From Corynebacterium imitans (GTDB taxonomy: Bacteria; Actinomycetota; Actinomycetes; Mycobacteriales; Mycobacteriaceae), in contig NZ_CP009211.1 in NCBI RefSeq assembly GCF_000739455.1, positions 1,251,458-1,315,457 of the forward strand: a stretch of 64,000 nucleotides of DNA, given 5' to 3'. The first letter of the stretch is position 1. Every line of letters begins with the position of its first letter. Position numbers and translations under genes: made by a program. The notes below the pieces were generated by a model. The model had not been told where the DNA came from. It saw only the letters and a list, made by a program, of their open reading frames with translations, and did no database searches. Shown in pieces: positions 18,019 to 24,930 of the stretch.

Positions 18019-18797
18019 TTCCCGTATACGAACGCGTCGACGCGGTAGGGAAGCGGGATGCGCTGTCCGCGCTCGAAGCCGAGCCGATCGTGGAGATACC
18101 AGTCCAGGTTGGCCACCATTTTCTCCCGTGTCTTCGTGTTTGCGCGCAACCAGTAGGAGCGGGAGGCCATCAGATCGAAGCACTCGTCGGTGGTGACGAT
18201 CTGCGCCCAGGTTTCACGCAGTTCGCCCTCGAGTACCCAGGGGCGCGCGACTTGCGGGTAGAACCCGGCGCGCTGCACATCTCCTGAGTGCATGATTCGG
18301 CTGAGCCTTAAGACCCACGGGTGGTTGACGGCGAGCGTGTTCCAGCACAGCAGCAGTTTGCCGCCTTCGCTGGTCACGCGGGCGGCCTCAGCGCTGGCAG
18401 CTGTAGTGTCGACCCAGTGCCAGGTTTGGGCGCAGGTGACGGCGTCGACGGCGGCGTCGGCAAGTGCGGTGGCCTCTGCAGTGGCGCGCCAGACGGGCAC
18501 CTCGGGCAGATGTTCACGCAGCACGCGGGTCATGTCGGCCGACGGGTCGCAGGCGAATACGTGCTGATCCGTGTTTTCCGCGAGCAGCTTGGTGAGCTTG
18601 CCGGTACCGGCGCCGACGTCCACGATGCGGGCACCGCCGGCTCGCCGTGGGAGCGTGCCCAAAAGCTTGGTCACGGCAGGCGGGTAGGAGGGACGCACCG
18701 CGTGGTAGAGCGTCGCCCCGTCGCTAAAAGCGCGTGCTGAGCTGGTGCGATGCTGCTCATCGCGGAAGGCTGGCTGCTGCTTTCCACTGGGCTTCAT
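18009..18797 (-). CDS. Class I SAM-dependent methyltransferase
   Basis: A 262-residue cytoplasmic methyltransferase of the Methyltransf_11/25 type. Motif I is IVDVGAGTGKLTKLLAE, then FACDPSADMTRVLREHLP (motif II) and DAVTCAQTWHWVD (motif IV). The substrate is unknown. The WHW motif and the N-terminal SDGATLYHAVRPSYPP are typical of actinobacterial and yeast Crg1-like enzymes acting on small molecules. It converges with der; TACATT lies 8 bases before the ATG and no ribosome binding site is seen. A plus-strand gene starts 41 bp away in the divergent direction. Confidence 0.82.
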   Translation of the reverse strand: MKPSGKQQPAFRDEQHRTSSARAFSDGATLYHAVRPSYPPAVTKLLGTLPRRAGGARIVDVGAGTGKLTKLLAENTDQHVFACDPSADMTRVLREHLPEVPVWRATAEATALADAAVDAVTCAQTWHWVDTTAASAEAARVTSEGGKLLLCWNTLAVNHPWVLRLSRIMHSGDVQRAGFYPQVARPWVLEGELRETWAQIVTTDECFDLMASRSYWLRANTKTREKMVANLDWYLHDRLGFERGQRIPLPYRVDAFVYGKRD

Positions 18798-18837
18798 AAT
18801 CGACTAATGTACCGGGTCGAAGGTTTTGGGAGGAACT

Positions 18838-19761
18838 ATGACAGCACTGCGCACGGCGGGCCTGCTCGCTGTGGTCGGCGTGGTGCTTTGCAGTGCCGCC
18901 TGCGCGGACGCGCCGGAGCCGATCTCGGAAATCGTGCCCTCTTCGGTGCGCGACCACGTCGCTGAAGTGGAGCCGTGGAGCAGACCGGATACGCACGAGC
19001 GCACGATCCAGGTCGGAGAACGCGAGCGCAGCTACCTGCTCAGCGTGCCGCCCGGGGCAAAGCAGCGCGGAAGCCTCCCCATGATTTTTGCGTTCCACGG
19101 CTATGGGGAAGACGCGGCGTCGATACGCAAATACTCGCGACTAGATGTGGCCGACGCGATCGTGGTCTACCTGGACGGGGTCGGCCGCGCGTGGGCACCC
19201 GCGCCGTACGCGAAGACGTCGGGCGGCGAGGATCTGGCGTTTGTCGACGCGGTACGCGAGGAAGTCATGGGCGAGTACTCCGTGGACAAGGCGCGCGTGT
19301 TTGCCACGGGCCTGTCCAACGGCGGTGGGTTTGCTACCTACCTGGGCTGCCAGCGCCCGCAGGACTTTACCGCGGTGGCTTCGGTCTCGGCAGCGTTCTA
19401 CCACCGCGTTTCGGAGGGGTGCTCCTCCATCCCGATCAAGCACGTGGACTTCCACGGCACTGATGATTCGGTGATGAGCTACTCCGGCGGCGAGCGCCAC
19501 GACACGGCCTACGAGTCAATCGAGGCGATGCTGGAGGAGACGGCGCAGCGCAACCACTGCGCGCCCGAGTACGTGGAAAAGCCGCTCTCAGAGACGGTGT
19601 CCGAGCTGCGCTGGGACGGCTGCGACGCGCCCTTGGTGCACTACCGGGTTACCAGCGGACCGCACATTTGGCCCGGCGGTGCCTACGACACCTCGGAGAC
19701 GACGACCCGCGGGTTCGCCACGCGCACACAGCTCGCGTTCTTCGGCGTGCCGATGCGCTAA
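18838..19761 (+). CDS. Esterase lipoprotein, PHB-depolymerase (LpqC) type
   Basis: A 307-residue alpha/beta hydrolase exported as a lipoprotein. The lipobox VVLCSAAC places the lipidated Cys at about residue 22. The catalytic triad is visible: Ser in ATGLSNGGGFATY, Asp in FHGTDDSVMSY and His in TSGPHIWPGG. FAFHGYGED is the oxyanion region. It resembles the feruloyl esterase/PHB depolymerase family; the natural ester substrate is unknown. ATG 18838 is preferred over ATG 18826 because GGGAGGA (18828-18834) precedes it. Confidence 0.85.
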   Translation: MTALRTAGLLAVVGVVLCSAACADAPEPISEIVPSSVRDHVAEVEPWSRPDTHERTIQVGERERSYLLSVPPGAKQRGSLPMIFAFHGYGEDAASIRKYSRLDVADAIVVYLDGVGRAWAPAPYAKTSGGEDLAFVDAVREEVMGEYSVDKARVFATGLSNGGGFATYLGCQRPQDFTAVASVSAAFYHRVSEGCSSIPIKHVDFHGTDDSVMSYSGGERHDTAYESIEAMLEETAQRNHCAPEYVEKPLSETVSELRWDGCDAPLVHYRVTSGPHIWPGGAYDTSETTTRGFATRTQLAFFGVPMR

Positions 19762-19808
19762 AAGGTACCGGGAAGTTTCGGCCGCGTGCCCTATGCTTGT
19801 GCGGTGTG

Positions 19809-20753
19809 ATGCAGAATTCTCCACGAGCCGCCGTCGTCGTGTTCAATCCTGCCAAGATCGATAAGAATCGCCTCCGCGCGGTGGTCACGCGCCATGCGCC
19901 GAGCGACTGCCGGATCGAGTGGATCGCCACAACCCCGGACGACTCGGGCGAGGCTGAGGCAGCCGCGCTGCGCCGCTCCGACGTCGACGTGGTGCTGGTC
20001 GCGGGCGGCGACGGCACGGTTCGCCAGGTTGGCACCGCGCTGGCCAACTCTGGGATTGCGCTGGGCATCGTGCCCACCGGCACAGGGAATCTGTTGGCGC
20101 GCAACCTTCGCCTGGACTTGGGGCTCGAGGCGTCGGTAAGCAGGGCTTTCCACGGGGAGCATATGCTTATCGATGTCTGCCGCGCCAAACTCTCACGCCC
20201 CGACGCCAGCAACGAACGCCTCGGCTTTCTCGTGATGGCCGGAGTCGGCCTGGACGCGCAGATGATCGAGTACACCGACGAGGGCCTCAAACGGCGCATC
20301 GGCCCGCTGGCCTACATCTCTGGGATCGCGCGCTCGCTGCGCGGCGGCAACCGGATCAAGGTGACCTACACCGTCGACGGGCATCGCACCCATGCCACCA
20401 AACTGCACACCCTGATCTTTGGCAACTGCGGGGAGCTCATCAACGAGATCCCACTGCTTCCCGAAGCCCGCCCCGACGACGGCCTGCTCAACGCCGTCGG
20501 CATGGCACCTCGCGGGCCCATCGGGTGGACCAAGATCGGGCTCAACCTCGTGGCAAACAAGGTGGCGCGGCTGCGAGGACTCAACCCCGACCCGCCCGTG
20601 GTCAACTTCGCCGACCTGGAGTATTCGGAAGGGAGCCACGTCAAGGCCTTCTTTGCCGCCCCGGAAATCTTCGAAGTCGACGGTGATCCGGTTGGCGAGG
20701 TCACCGCAGTAGAGATCTCAGTCGACGCAGGCGCACTGAAGGTGTGCGTGTAG
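19809..20753 (+). CDS. Diacylglycerol kinase-family lipid kinase
   Basis: A 314-residue enzyme of the DAGK/YegS family, which phosphorylates diacylglycerol or related lipids. The nucleotide-binding motif is VLVAGGDGTVRQVGTALA, followed by LGIVPTGTGNLLARNL. The C-terminal domain has LLPEARPDDGLLNAVGM and EIFEVDGDPVGEVTAVEI, as in BmrU/YegS proteins. ATG 19809 (or GTG 19806) lies 8-11 bases after TATGCT (19792-19797), so transcription may be nearly leaderless. A role in recycling lipid left by envelope enzymes is inference. Confidence 0.9.
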   Translation: MQNSPRAAVVVFNPAKIDKNRLRAVVTRHAPSDCRIEWIATTPDDSGEAEAAALRRSDVDVVLVAGGDGTVRQVGTALANSGIALGIVPTGTGNLLARNLRLDLGLEASVSRAFHGEHMLIDVCRAKLSRPDASNERLGFLVMAGVGLDAQMIEYTDEGLKRRIGPLAYISGIARSLRGGNRIKVTYTVDGHRTHATKLHTLIFGNCGELINEIPLLPEARPDDGLLNAVGMAPRGPIGWTKIGLNLVANKVARLRGLNPDPPVVNFADLEYSEGSHVKAFFAAPEIFEVDGDPVGEVTAVEISVDAGALKVCV

Positions 20754-20833
20754 CACGTGTTCCGGTAGCGGGTTTTCCGGGCTTGCGTCATACTGAACGC
20801 AAACCTGTAAGGACCGTACACGGGGAGGATGCC

Positions 20834-21406
20834 GTGCGAACAACTTTCATTGGTGGTGCCGGAGTCGCGGCCTGCGCGGTGCTCCTCGTTGGCTGCGGGG
20901 CTACAGAAGAGATCCCAACGGTGCCAGAGCTCCAGTTTAAGAGCGGAACGCTTGCGATTGAGGAGTTCTCCAGCGAGTCGGTGGCTGGAAACGTGTTTGA
21001 TCCCTGCACTGAGATTTCTGCGGAAGAATACGAGGCGGCAGGCCTTAACGGCGTCAGGCCAATGGAGAGTGAATACGAGTTTGAGGACATCAACTCGTGC
21101 GACACGAACCTGAACGAGGCCGGTCAACGGCTCACGATCAAGGCGGGCCCGATCAGTGAAGCAGGGCTGAAGAAACAGTCGGAAAACGCATTGGAATACC
21201 CCGAGTCGATCGTGCCCGGGCTGTTTACGTACACCAATGCGTTGCCGGGAGTGTGCTTTGCACAAGTAGATACCGAGCGGGGAGCACTTACAGCGCAGAT
21301 GTCTGCGCAGGGCAGCGGCACCGAAGACATTGATCGATGCAAGATCGCTCGGGAAACCATCGAGGACATCTACAAGGCCGTCAACACAGATGACGAGGAG
21401 CAGTAA
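20834..21406 (+). CDS. DUF3558-like lipoprotein, copy 1
   Basis: A 190-residue putative lipoprotein. The signal peptide ends in the lipobox LLVGC, followed by GATEEIPTVPELQ. The mature part has the motif FDPCTEISAEEYEAAGL (Cys conserved in all three copies) and later PESIVPGLFTY and CFAQVDTERGALT. It is the first of three tandem paralogues at 20834-22606. GTG 20834 follows GGGGAGGA (20822-20829). The function of DUF3558 lipoproteins is not established; in some actinobacteria they lie near type VII secretion genes (from memory). Confidence 0.8.
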   Translation: MRTTFIGGAGVAACAVLLVGCGATEEIPTVPELQFKSGTLAIEEFSSESVAGNVFDPCTEISAEEYEAAGLNGVRPMESEYEFEDINSCDTNLNEAGQRLTIKAGPISEAGLKKQSENALEYPESIVPGLFTYTNALPGVCFAQVDTERGALTAQMSAQGSGTEDIDRCKIARETIEDIYKAVNTDDEEQ

Positions 21407-21408
21407 GC

Positions 21409-21990
21409 ATGCGGCACAGGCCTTTCCAAACGATGCTCTGCGCCGCTGCGCTCGTACCGCTTCTGGTCTGCTGCGGGACTGCGGCTAAGGAACCGGCACC
21501 TGAGCCGGAGGCACCCCCAGCGTTCCACTTTGCCAACGGCGATCTAGTCATCCGCGAATTCGCCTCCGATGCCGTGAAGGGAAACCTCTTCGACCCCTGC
21601 ACGGAGATCACCGAGGAAGAGTACACCCAAGCTGGCATCGAAGGCGTGGACACTTTTGAAAATGAACTCGGCGACGACCAAGTTGTAAAGTCGTGCACCT
21701 CAATCGAGCCGAGTGCAGACTCGAACCGCCGCATCGAAGCCTCGGTCTTGAGCGAGAATTCACTGAAGGCCTCCGGGGCGAAGCAGATTGACCATCCGCA
21801 GTCCAGTGTCCCAGGCCTCTACACAGTGAGAGAAGGTGCCGGATCTTGCCGGGCACAGGTCGACACCGAACGCGGTGCCTTTGCCATCGGTCTATGGAAA
21901 AATGACCACGAGGGGAAAGAAGACACTGTGTGCAGTGAAGCACAGCAGGAGATGGAAAAGCTGTACGAGGCAGTCAGCGGCGACGAGTAA
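21409..21990 (+). CDS. DUF3558-like lipoprotein, copy 2
   Basis: A 193-residue putative lipoprotein and paralogue of the upstream gene, two bases after its stop. The lipobox is PLLVCC. The shared core is FDPCTEITEEEYTQAGIEGV, then HPQSSVPGLYTV and CRAQVDTERGAFA. The pattern of Cys residues (after FDP, in the middle and near the end) is the same in all three copies and suggests disulfides outside the cell. Tandem duplication with divergence is the simplest explanation. Confidence 0.8.
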   Translation: MRHRPFQTMLCAAALVPLLVCCGTAAKEPAPEPEAPPAFHFANGDLVIREFASDAVKGNLFDPCTEITEEEYTQAGIEGVDTFENELGDDQVVKSCTSIEPSADSNRRIEASVLSENSLKASGAKQIDHPQSSVPGLYTVREGAGSCRAQVDTERGAFAIGLWKNDHEGKEDTVCSEAQQEMEKLYEAVSGDE

Positions 21991-22009
21991 CACGCACATG
22001 GGGGATGCA

Positions 22010-22606
22010 ATGGACAAGAAGCTCTCAGCGACGTTGAGCTGTCTGGCGATTGTTGGCGCGCTGGCGGGGTGCGCGAGCGATCCGGTTGAGCCAGCTGCGG
22101 AAGTGGCGGAGCCTGAAGCGCCGGCGTTCCACTTCGCGAGTGGGACGCTGGAGCTCGGGGACTTCGACCCGGCTACGCTTGGCGACGACCTGTTTGATCC
22201 CTGCACCGAGATCTCCGCGGATGAGTTTGCTGCAGCGGGGATGACGGGGGTGGAGGCGGAGCCTTCGATTGGAAGTATGTCGGGTGGACTTGGCCAGGGG
22301 TGCCGAACTGACAGCCTCGAGCCTGGGGTTACGCGCATGATCCTTGCCACGCGGACTTCATCACAATCTGTGGCACAAGCGCCCGGTTATGAGATAAAAC
22401 ATCCTGAATCCGTGGTGCCAGGCCTGTACACTCACCAGGCCCCAGAGGTTGATCCGTACTTGTGTATCGCACAGGTCGATACGATACGTGGAGGAGTTGG
22501 AGTGGGGGCCACTATCAGTGGTTTAAAGAAGAACACTCTCGATGCGTGTGGAATTGCCGTACAAGAACTGGAAGAGCTGTTTACTACAAACGGGGACAAT
22601 GGTTAG
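22010..22606 (+). CDS. DUF3558-like lipoprotein, copy 3
   Basis: A 198-residue putative lipoprotein. The signal peptide is MDKKLSATLSCLAIVGALAG with the lipobox Cys next. The core is FDPCTEISADEFAAAGMTGV, then HPESVVPGLYTHQ and CIAQVDTIRGGVG. ATG 22010 follows a GGGGG run (22000-22004); ATG 21998 in the same frame is an alternative. It lies 19 bp after copy 2 and 94 bp before the Gly/Ala-rich protein, so all four may form one transcription unit, although TTGACA near 22634-22639 could start a separate one. Confidence 0.8.
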   Translation: MDKKLSATLSCLAIVGALAGCASDPVEPAAEVAEPEAPAFHFASGTLELGDFDPATLGDDLFDPCTEISADEFAAAGMTGVEAEPSIGSMSGGLGQGCRTDSLEPGVTRMILATRTSSQSVAQAPGYEIKHPESVVPGLYTHQAPEVDPYLCIAQVDTIRGGVGVGATISGLKKNTLDACGIAVQELEELFTTNGDNG

Positions 22607-22700
22607 CAAACCCGGGCCAAAGACTTAAGTTTCCGGTACGTTGACAAATGCAACGCAGATTGAATCATCTGCTAGCTAGTTTCTGGGGAAAACTAAAACT

Positions 22701-24482
22701 ATGGGGGAAATTGTGGGGAACCGAATTAATTTAGACGTTGACTCTGTTTTAAATGCAGCTGCGAACCTCTCTGCACTGAGCACTCAGATAAGTGGGGGGA
22801 GGGCAGGTAGCTACCTTTCCGGGCTTAATGGTTTTTCGACTGTTTCTGGTTTGGATGGTGTGGGGCGGACGCATTCGCGGGTGTCGTCGGCGTCTGCGCC
22901 GGAGGCGAATCGGGTGTTGGGGGAGTGGCTGCAAACAGTTGCTGACGTGTTGCGGGTGAGTGCGGAGAACACCTCGCGTGCCGATGGATCGGTTGCAGGC
23001 TTGTTGGGCTCGATCGGTGTGGTGGAACGTACTGGTGGTGCTGGCGCGGTAGCCGGTCTGATGGGGCAGACGTTGTCGCAGTACGAAAACGCGAACTCCT
23101 TTGCCAATCCGCGCCCTGCTGCGGGTGCACAAGGATCGCTTCCGGTGTTGCATCAGCAGTTGATGGCCACCCAGGTCGCACAGGCAACAGCGGCAGCGGC
23201 GTTTTGGGCGAAGAACGCCGCGTTGGTGCAGTCGGTGGTCGCCCAGTTGCCGGCGGTCGCGGGTCTGCTTGCTGATTCTGCGGAGACGGAGTTTGTTGCC
23301 CGTGCAATCAACAAGCTTGGTGAGGTGTCTCGTGTGGGCCAGGAGTATGTTGCCCGTTCAGTGCTGATGCAGGGCCATGCTGCCGGTCTGGCGCAGGTTG
23401 CGGGTGCGGAGCAGCTGATGGCCCATGGTGCTATGGCGGTGTGGGCTGGCCTGCCAGGTCCGTCGCGGGCGTTGTTTGAGCAGTCGTATTTGGGGGTGTT
23501 TCCACCGAGGTTGACTGCGTCGTTGCAGCCGGTGGTGCCGGTGTTTGATCGCCTACTGCCGGATTTGGGTTCGATTCCTGGTGATGGGTTTGCGGTTGGG
23601 GATATGCCGTCCCCGCAGGTGCCGGGGTTTGAGGACGCGCCGTTGCCGCGGACGTTGCGTGATGCGTTTACTGCTGCAGGTCTTGGTGCGTTGGGGCAGG
23701 CGGTGACGCCTTCCCAGGTGGTTGGTGAGTATGGGTTGCCCACGCCAGAGGTGTTAGAGCAGGTTGCTGCGAAAACGCCTGCTGGTGTGGCGGGTACCCA
23801 GGCGGCATCTGTTGGGCTGGGCCCGCTCGCACCGGCTGGTGTCGGTGCGGGTGCTGGGTTGGCACCTACGGCTGGTGCTGGTGGTGTGGGCACGCTTAGC
23901 CAGCCGGGTGCCGCTGGTCTGGCGGGCCCTGGTGGTCCGGGTCGACCGGGTGTGGGTGGTGTCTCGCCCACGGTGGCCGCCGGTGCCGGTGCTGGTGGTG
24001 CTTCCGCTGGTGGTGCTGGTGGTGTGACGGGCCCAGTCGGCGCCGGTGCTGGGGCTGGGCGTGGATCCGGTGCACAGGGTGCGCGTAGTCGTGTACCGCG
24101 TGATGCGCACGCGGGTGCAGCTGCTGGTGCTGTTGGTGGTGCGTTGGGTGCTGGCGCGGGTCTTGCCGGGGCTGCTGCTGGTATGGGCGCTGGTCGTGGT
24201 GTTTCAGGATTCGGTGCTGGTGCGCCAGGCGCTGCGGGCCAGGCACCTGGTGCAGTGGCGGCTGGTGGATCTGCTGCCGGTGCGACCGGTGGTCGTGGCG
24301 GTGGTGTGATGGCTGCTGGTCCGATGGGTGCTGCTGGTGGTCGTGGTCAGGGGCAGGGCAAGGCACAGGCGAAGGTCAAAGCGGTGACCAGTGCGGTCGA
24401 GCGTGATGGGAACCTGGAGGCGTTGCTGGGGCAGTCTCCGTTGGTGTTGCCGACGGTGATTGGTAACAACGTCCGCGGCTAA
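22701..24482 (+). CDS. Large Gly/Ala-rich protein, PPE/ESX-substrate-like
   Basis: A 593-residue protein of unknown function. Residues 1-105 are predicted helical (LDVDSVLNAAANLSALSTQI, then VLGEWLQTVADVLRVSAENT), reminiscent of ESX/WXG100 helices. Residues 145-300 are Ala-rich helices (QVAQATAAAAFWAKNAALVQ). Residues 365-560 are low-complexity Gly/Ala/Pro (VGAGAGLAPTAGAGGVGTLS). There is no classical signal peptide and no cysteine. Codons favour GGT, GCT and GTG, and the gene is less GC3-rich than its neighbours. Composition and the DUF3558 neighbours suggest a type VII-like exported or wall protein; this is inference. ATG 22701 follows GGGGAAA. Confidence 0.65.
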   Translation: MGEIVGNRINLDVDSVLNAAANLSALSTQISGGRAGSYLSGLNGFSTVSGLDGVGRTHSRVSSASAPEANRVLGEWLQTVADVLRVSAENTSRADGSVAGLLGSIGVVERTGGAGAVAGLMGQTLSQYENANSFANPRPAAGAQGSLPVLHQQLMATQVAQATAAAAFWAKNAALVQSVVAQLPAVAGLLADSAETEFVARAINKLGEVSRVGQEYVARSVLMQGHAAGLAQVAGAEQLMAHGAMAVWAGLPGPSRALFEQSYLGVFPPRLTASLQPVVPVFDRLLPDLGSIPGDGFAVGDMPSPQVPGFEDAPLPRTLRDAFTAAGLGALGQAVTPSQVVGEYGLPTPEVLEQVAAKTPAGVAGTQAASVGLGPLAPAGVGAGAGLAPTAGAGGVGTLSQPGAAGLAGPGGPGRPGVGGVSPTVAAGAGAGGASAGGAGGVTGPVGAGAGAGRGSGAQGARSRVPRDAHAGAAAGAVGGALGAGAGLAGAAAGMGAGRGVSGFGAGAPGAAGQAPGAVAAGGSAAGATGGRGGGVMAAGPMGAAGGRGQGQGKAQAKVKAVTSAVERDGNLEALLGQSPLVLPTVIGNNVRG

Positions 24483-24519
24483 CACGCACTGTCGGAGGGT
24501 CAGCTGCGTCGCGGTTCTG

Positions 24520-24833
24520 CAGTCTGCGGCCGCAGACTGTGCATCCATGCGAGTCCGCGGCCGCAGACTTCACACTCCTTGCGGCTATTTGCTCCGCGGC
24601 TGTCTGTCCAACATGTGTTCGGATTCTGTGTCCGAAAACCTCTTGGTCTGCGGGTGGCTGGTTGCCGTAAACGGAGCTAGCTCCATTTGCGGCCGGCCCA
24701 CAGGGAAAACCCCAGGTCGCCACGACGCGGCAGGGCTAAACAGAGCTAGCTCCTTTTGGGTTATCGCTGGATCCGTCTCCAGTCCGCGGCCGCAGGCTCC
24801 AGAAGCCATGCACCCAGTCCGCGGCCGCAGATT
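24520..24833. repeat. Four copies of a NotI-type palindrome AGTCYGCGGCCGCAGRCT
   Basis: Copy 1 is a perfect 20-bp palindrome, CAGTCTGCGGCCGCAGACTG (24520-24539). Copies 2-4 are AGTCCGCGGCCGCAGACT (24552-24569), AGTCCGCGGCCGCAGGCT (24781-24798) and AGTCCGCGGCCGCAGATT (24816-24833). All occur within 314 bp and none is followed by a T-run. They may be protein-binding sites or REP-like elements. Confidence 0.8.
24673..24753. repeat. 81-bp composite repeat, copy B
   Basis: The perfect palindrome GGAGCTAGCTCC (24673-24684) and the near copy AGAGCTAGCTCC (24742-24753) start 69 bp apart, exactly as in copy A at 1330-1410. Both motifs are preceded by TAAAC, close to the CAAAC of copy A. The spacer is diverged in DNA but keeps a CGGCC...CCAC...GGGAAA pattern. 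Confidence 0.7.
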
Positions 24834-24872
24834 GTTATCTCCTAGCCTTTCAGTGCGTTGGAGGGTCTTCTC

Positions 24873-24930
24873 GCCAACCGCCGAGCAAACCGAGCAAACC
24901 GCCGAGCAAGCCGACGCGCCAACCGCCGAG
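24873..24930. repeat. Short tandem repeat next to the ggt stop codon
   Basis: AACCGCCGAGC recurs three times at 24876-24931 with related CGAGCAAACC units between. It abuts the minus-strand ggt stop at 24931-24933, and read through that stop the repeat would continue as an LGG-type peptide. Confidence 0.55.

Larger units (their letters stand above)
24483..24930. other. Convergent intergenic region of about 450 bp packed with repeats
   Basis: No gene is supported here. It lies between the ends of the Gly/Ala-rich gene (plus) and ggt (minus). It holds four NotI-type palindromes, copy B of the 81-bp GGAGCTAGC repeat and a short CCGCCGAGCAAACC tandem repeat next to the ggt stop. Short open frames cross it but lack ribosome binding sites. 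Confidence 0.7.

Noticed and set aside
23800..24360. CRISPR array or tandem DNA repeat inside the Gly/Ala-rich gene
   Set aside because: The repeats are degenerate GGT/GCT codon runs with no fixed repeat-spacer lengths; they reflect a low-complexity protein.
22701..24482. Firm call as a PPE protein
   Set aside because: There is no clear WxG or YxxxD/E motif and no PPE residues near the N-terminus, so only a resemblance in composition and context is claimed.
24520..24833. Rho-independent terminators at the NotI-type palindromes
   Set aside because: None of the four copies is followed by a T-run on either strand, and the palindromes leave almost no loop.
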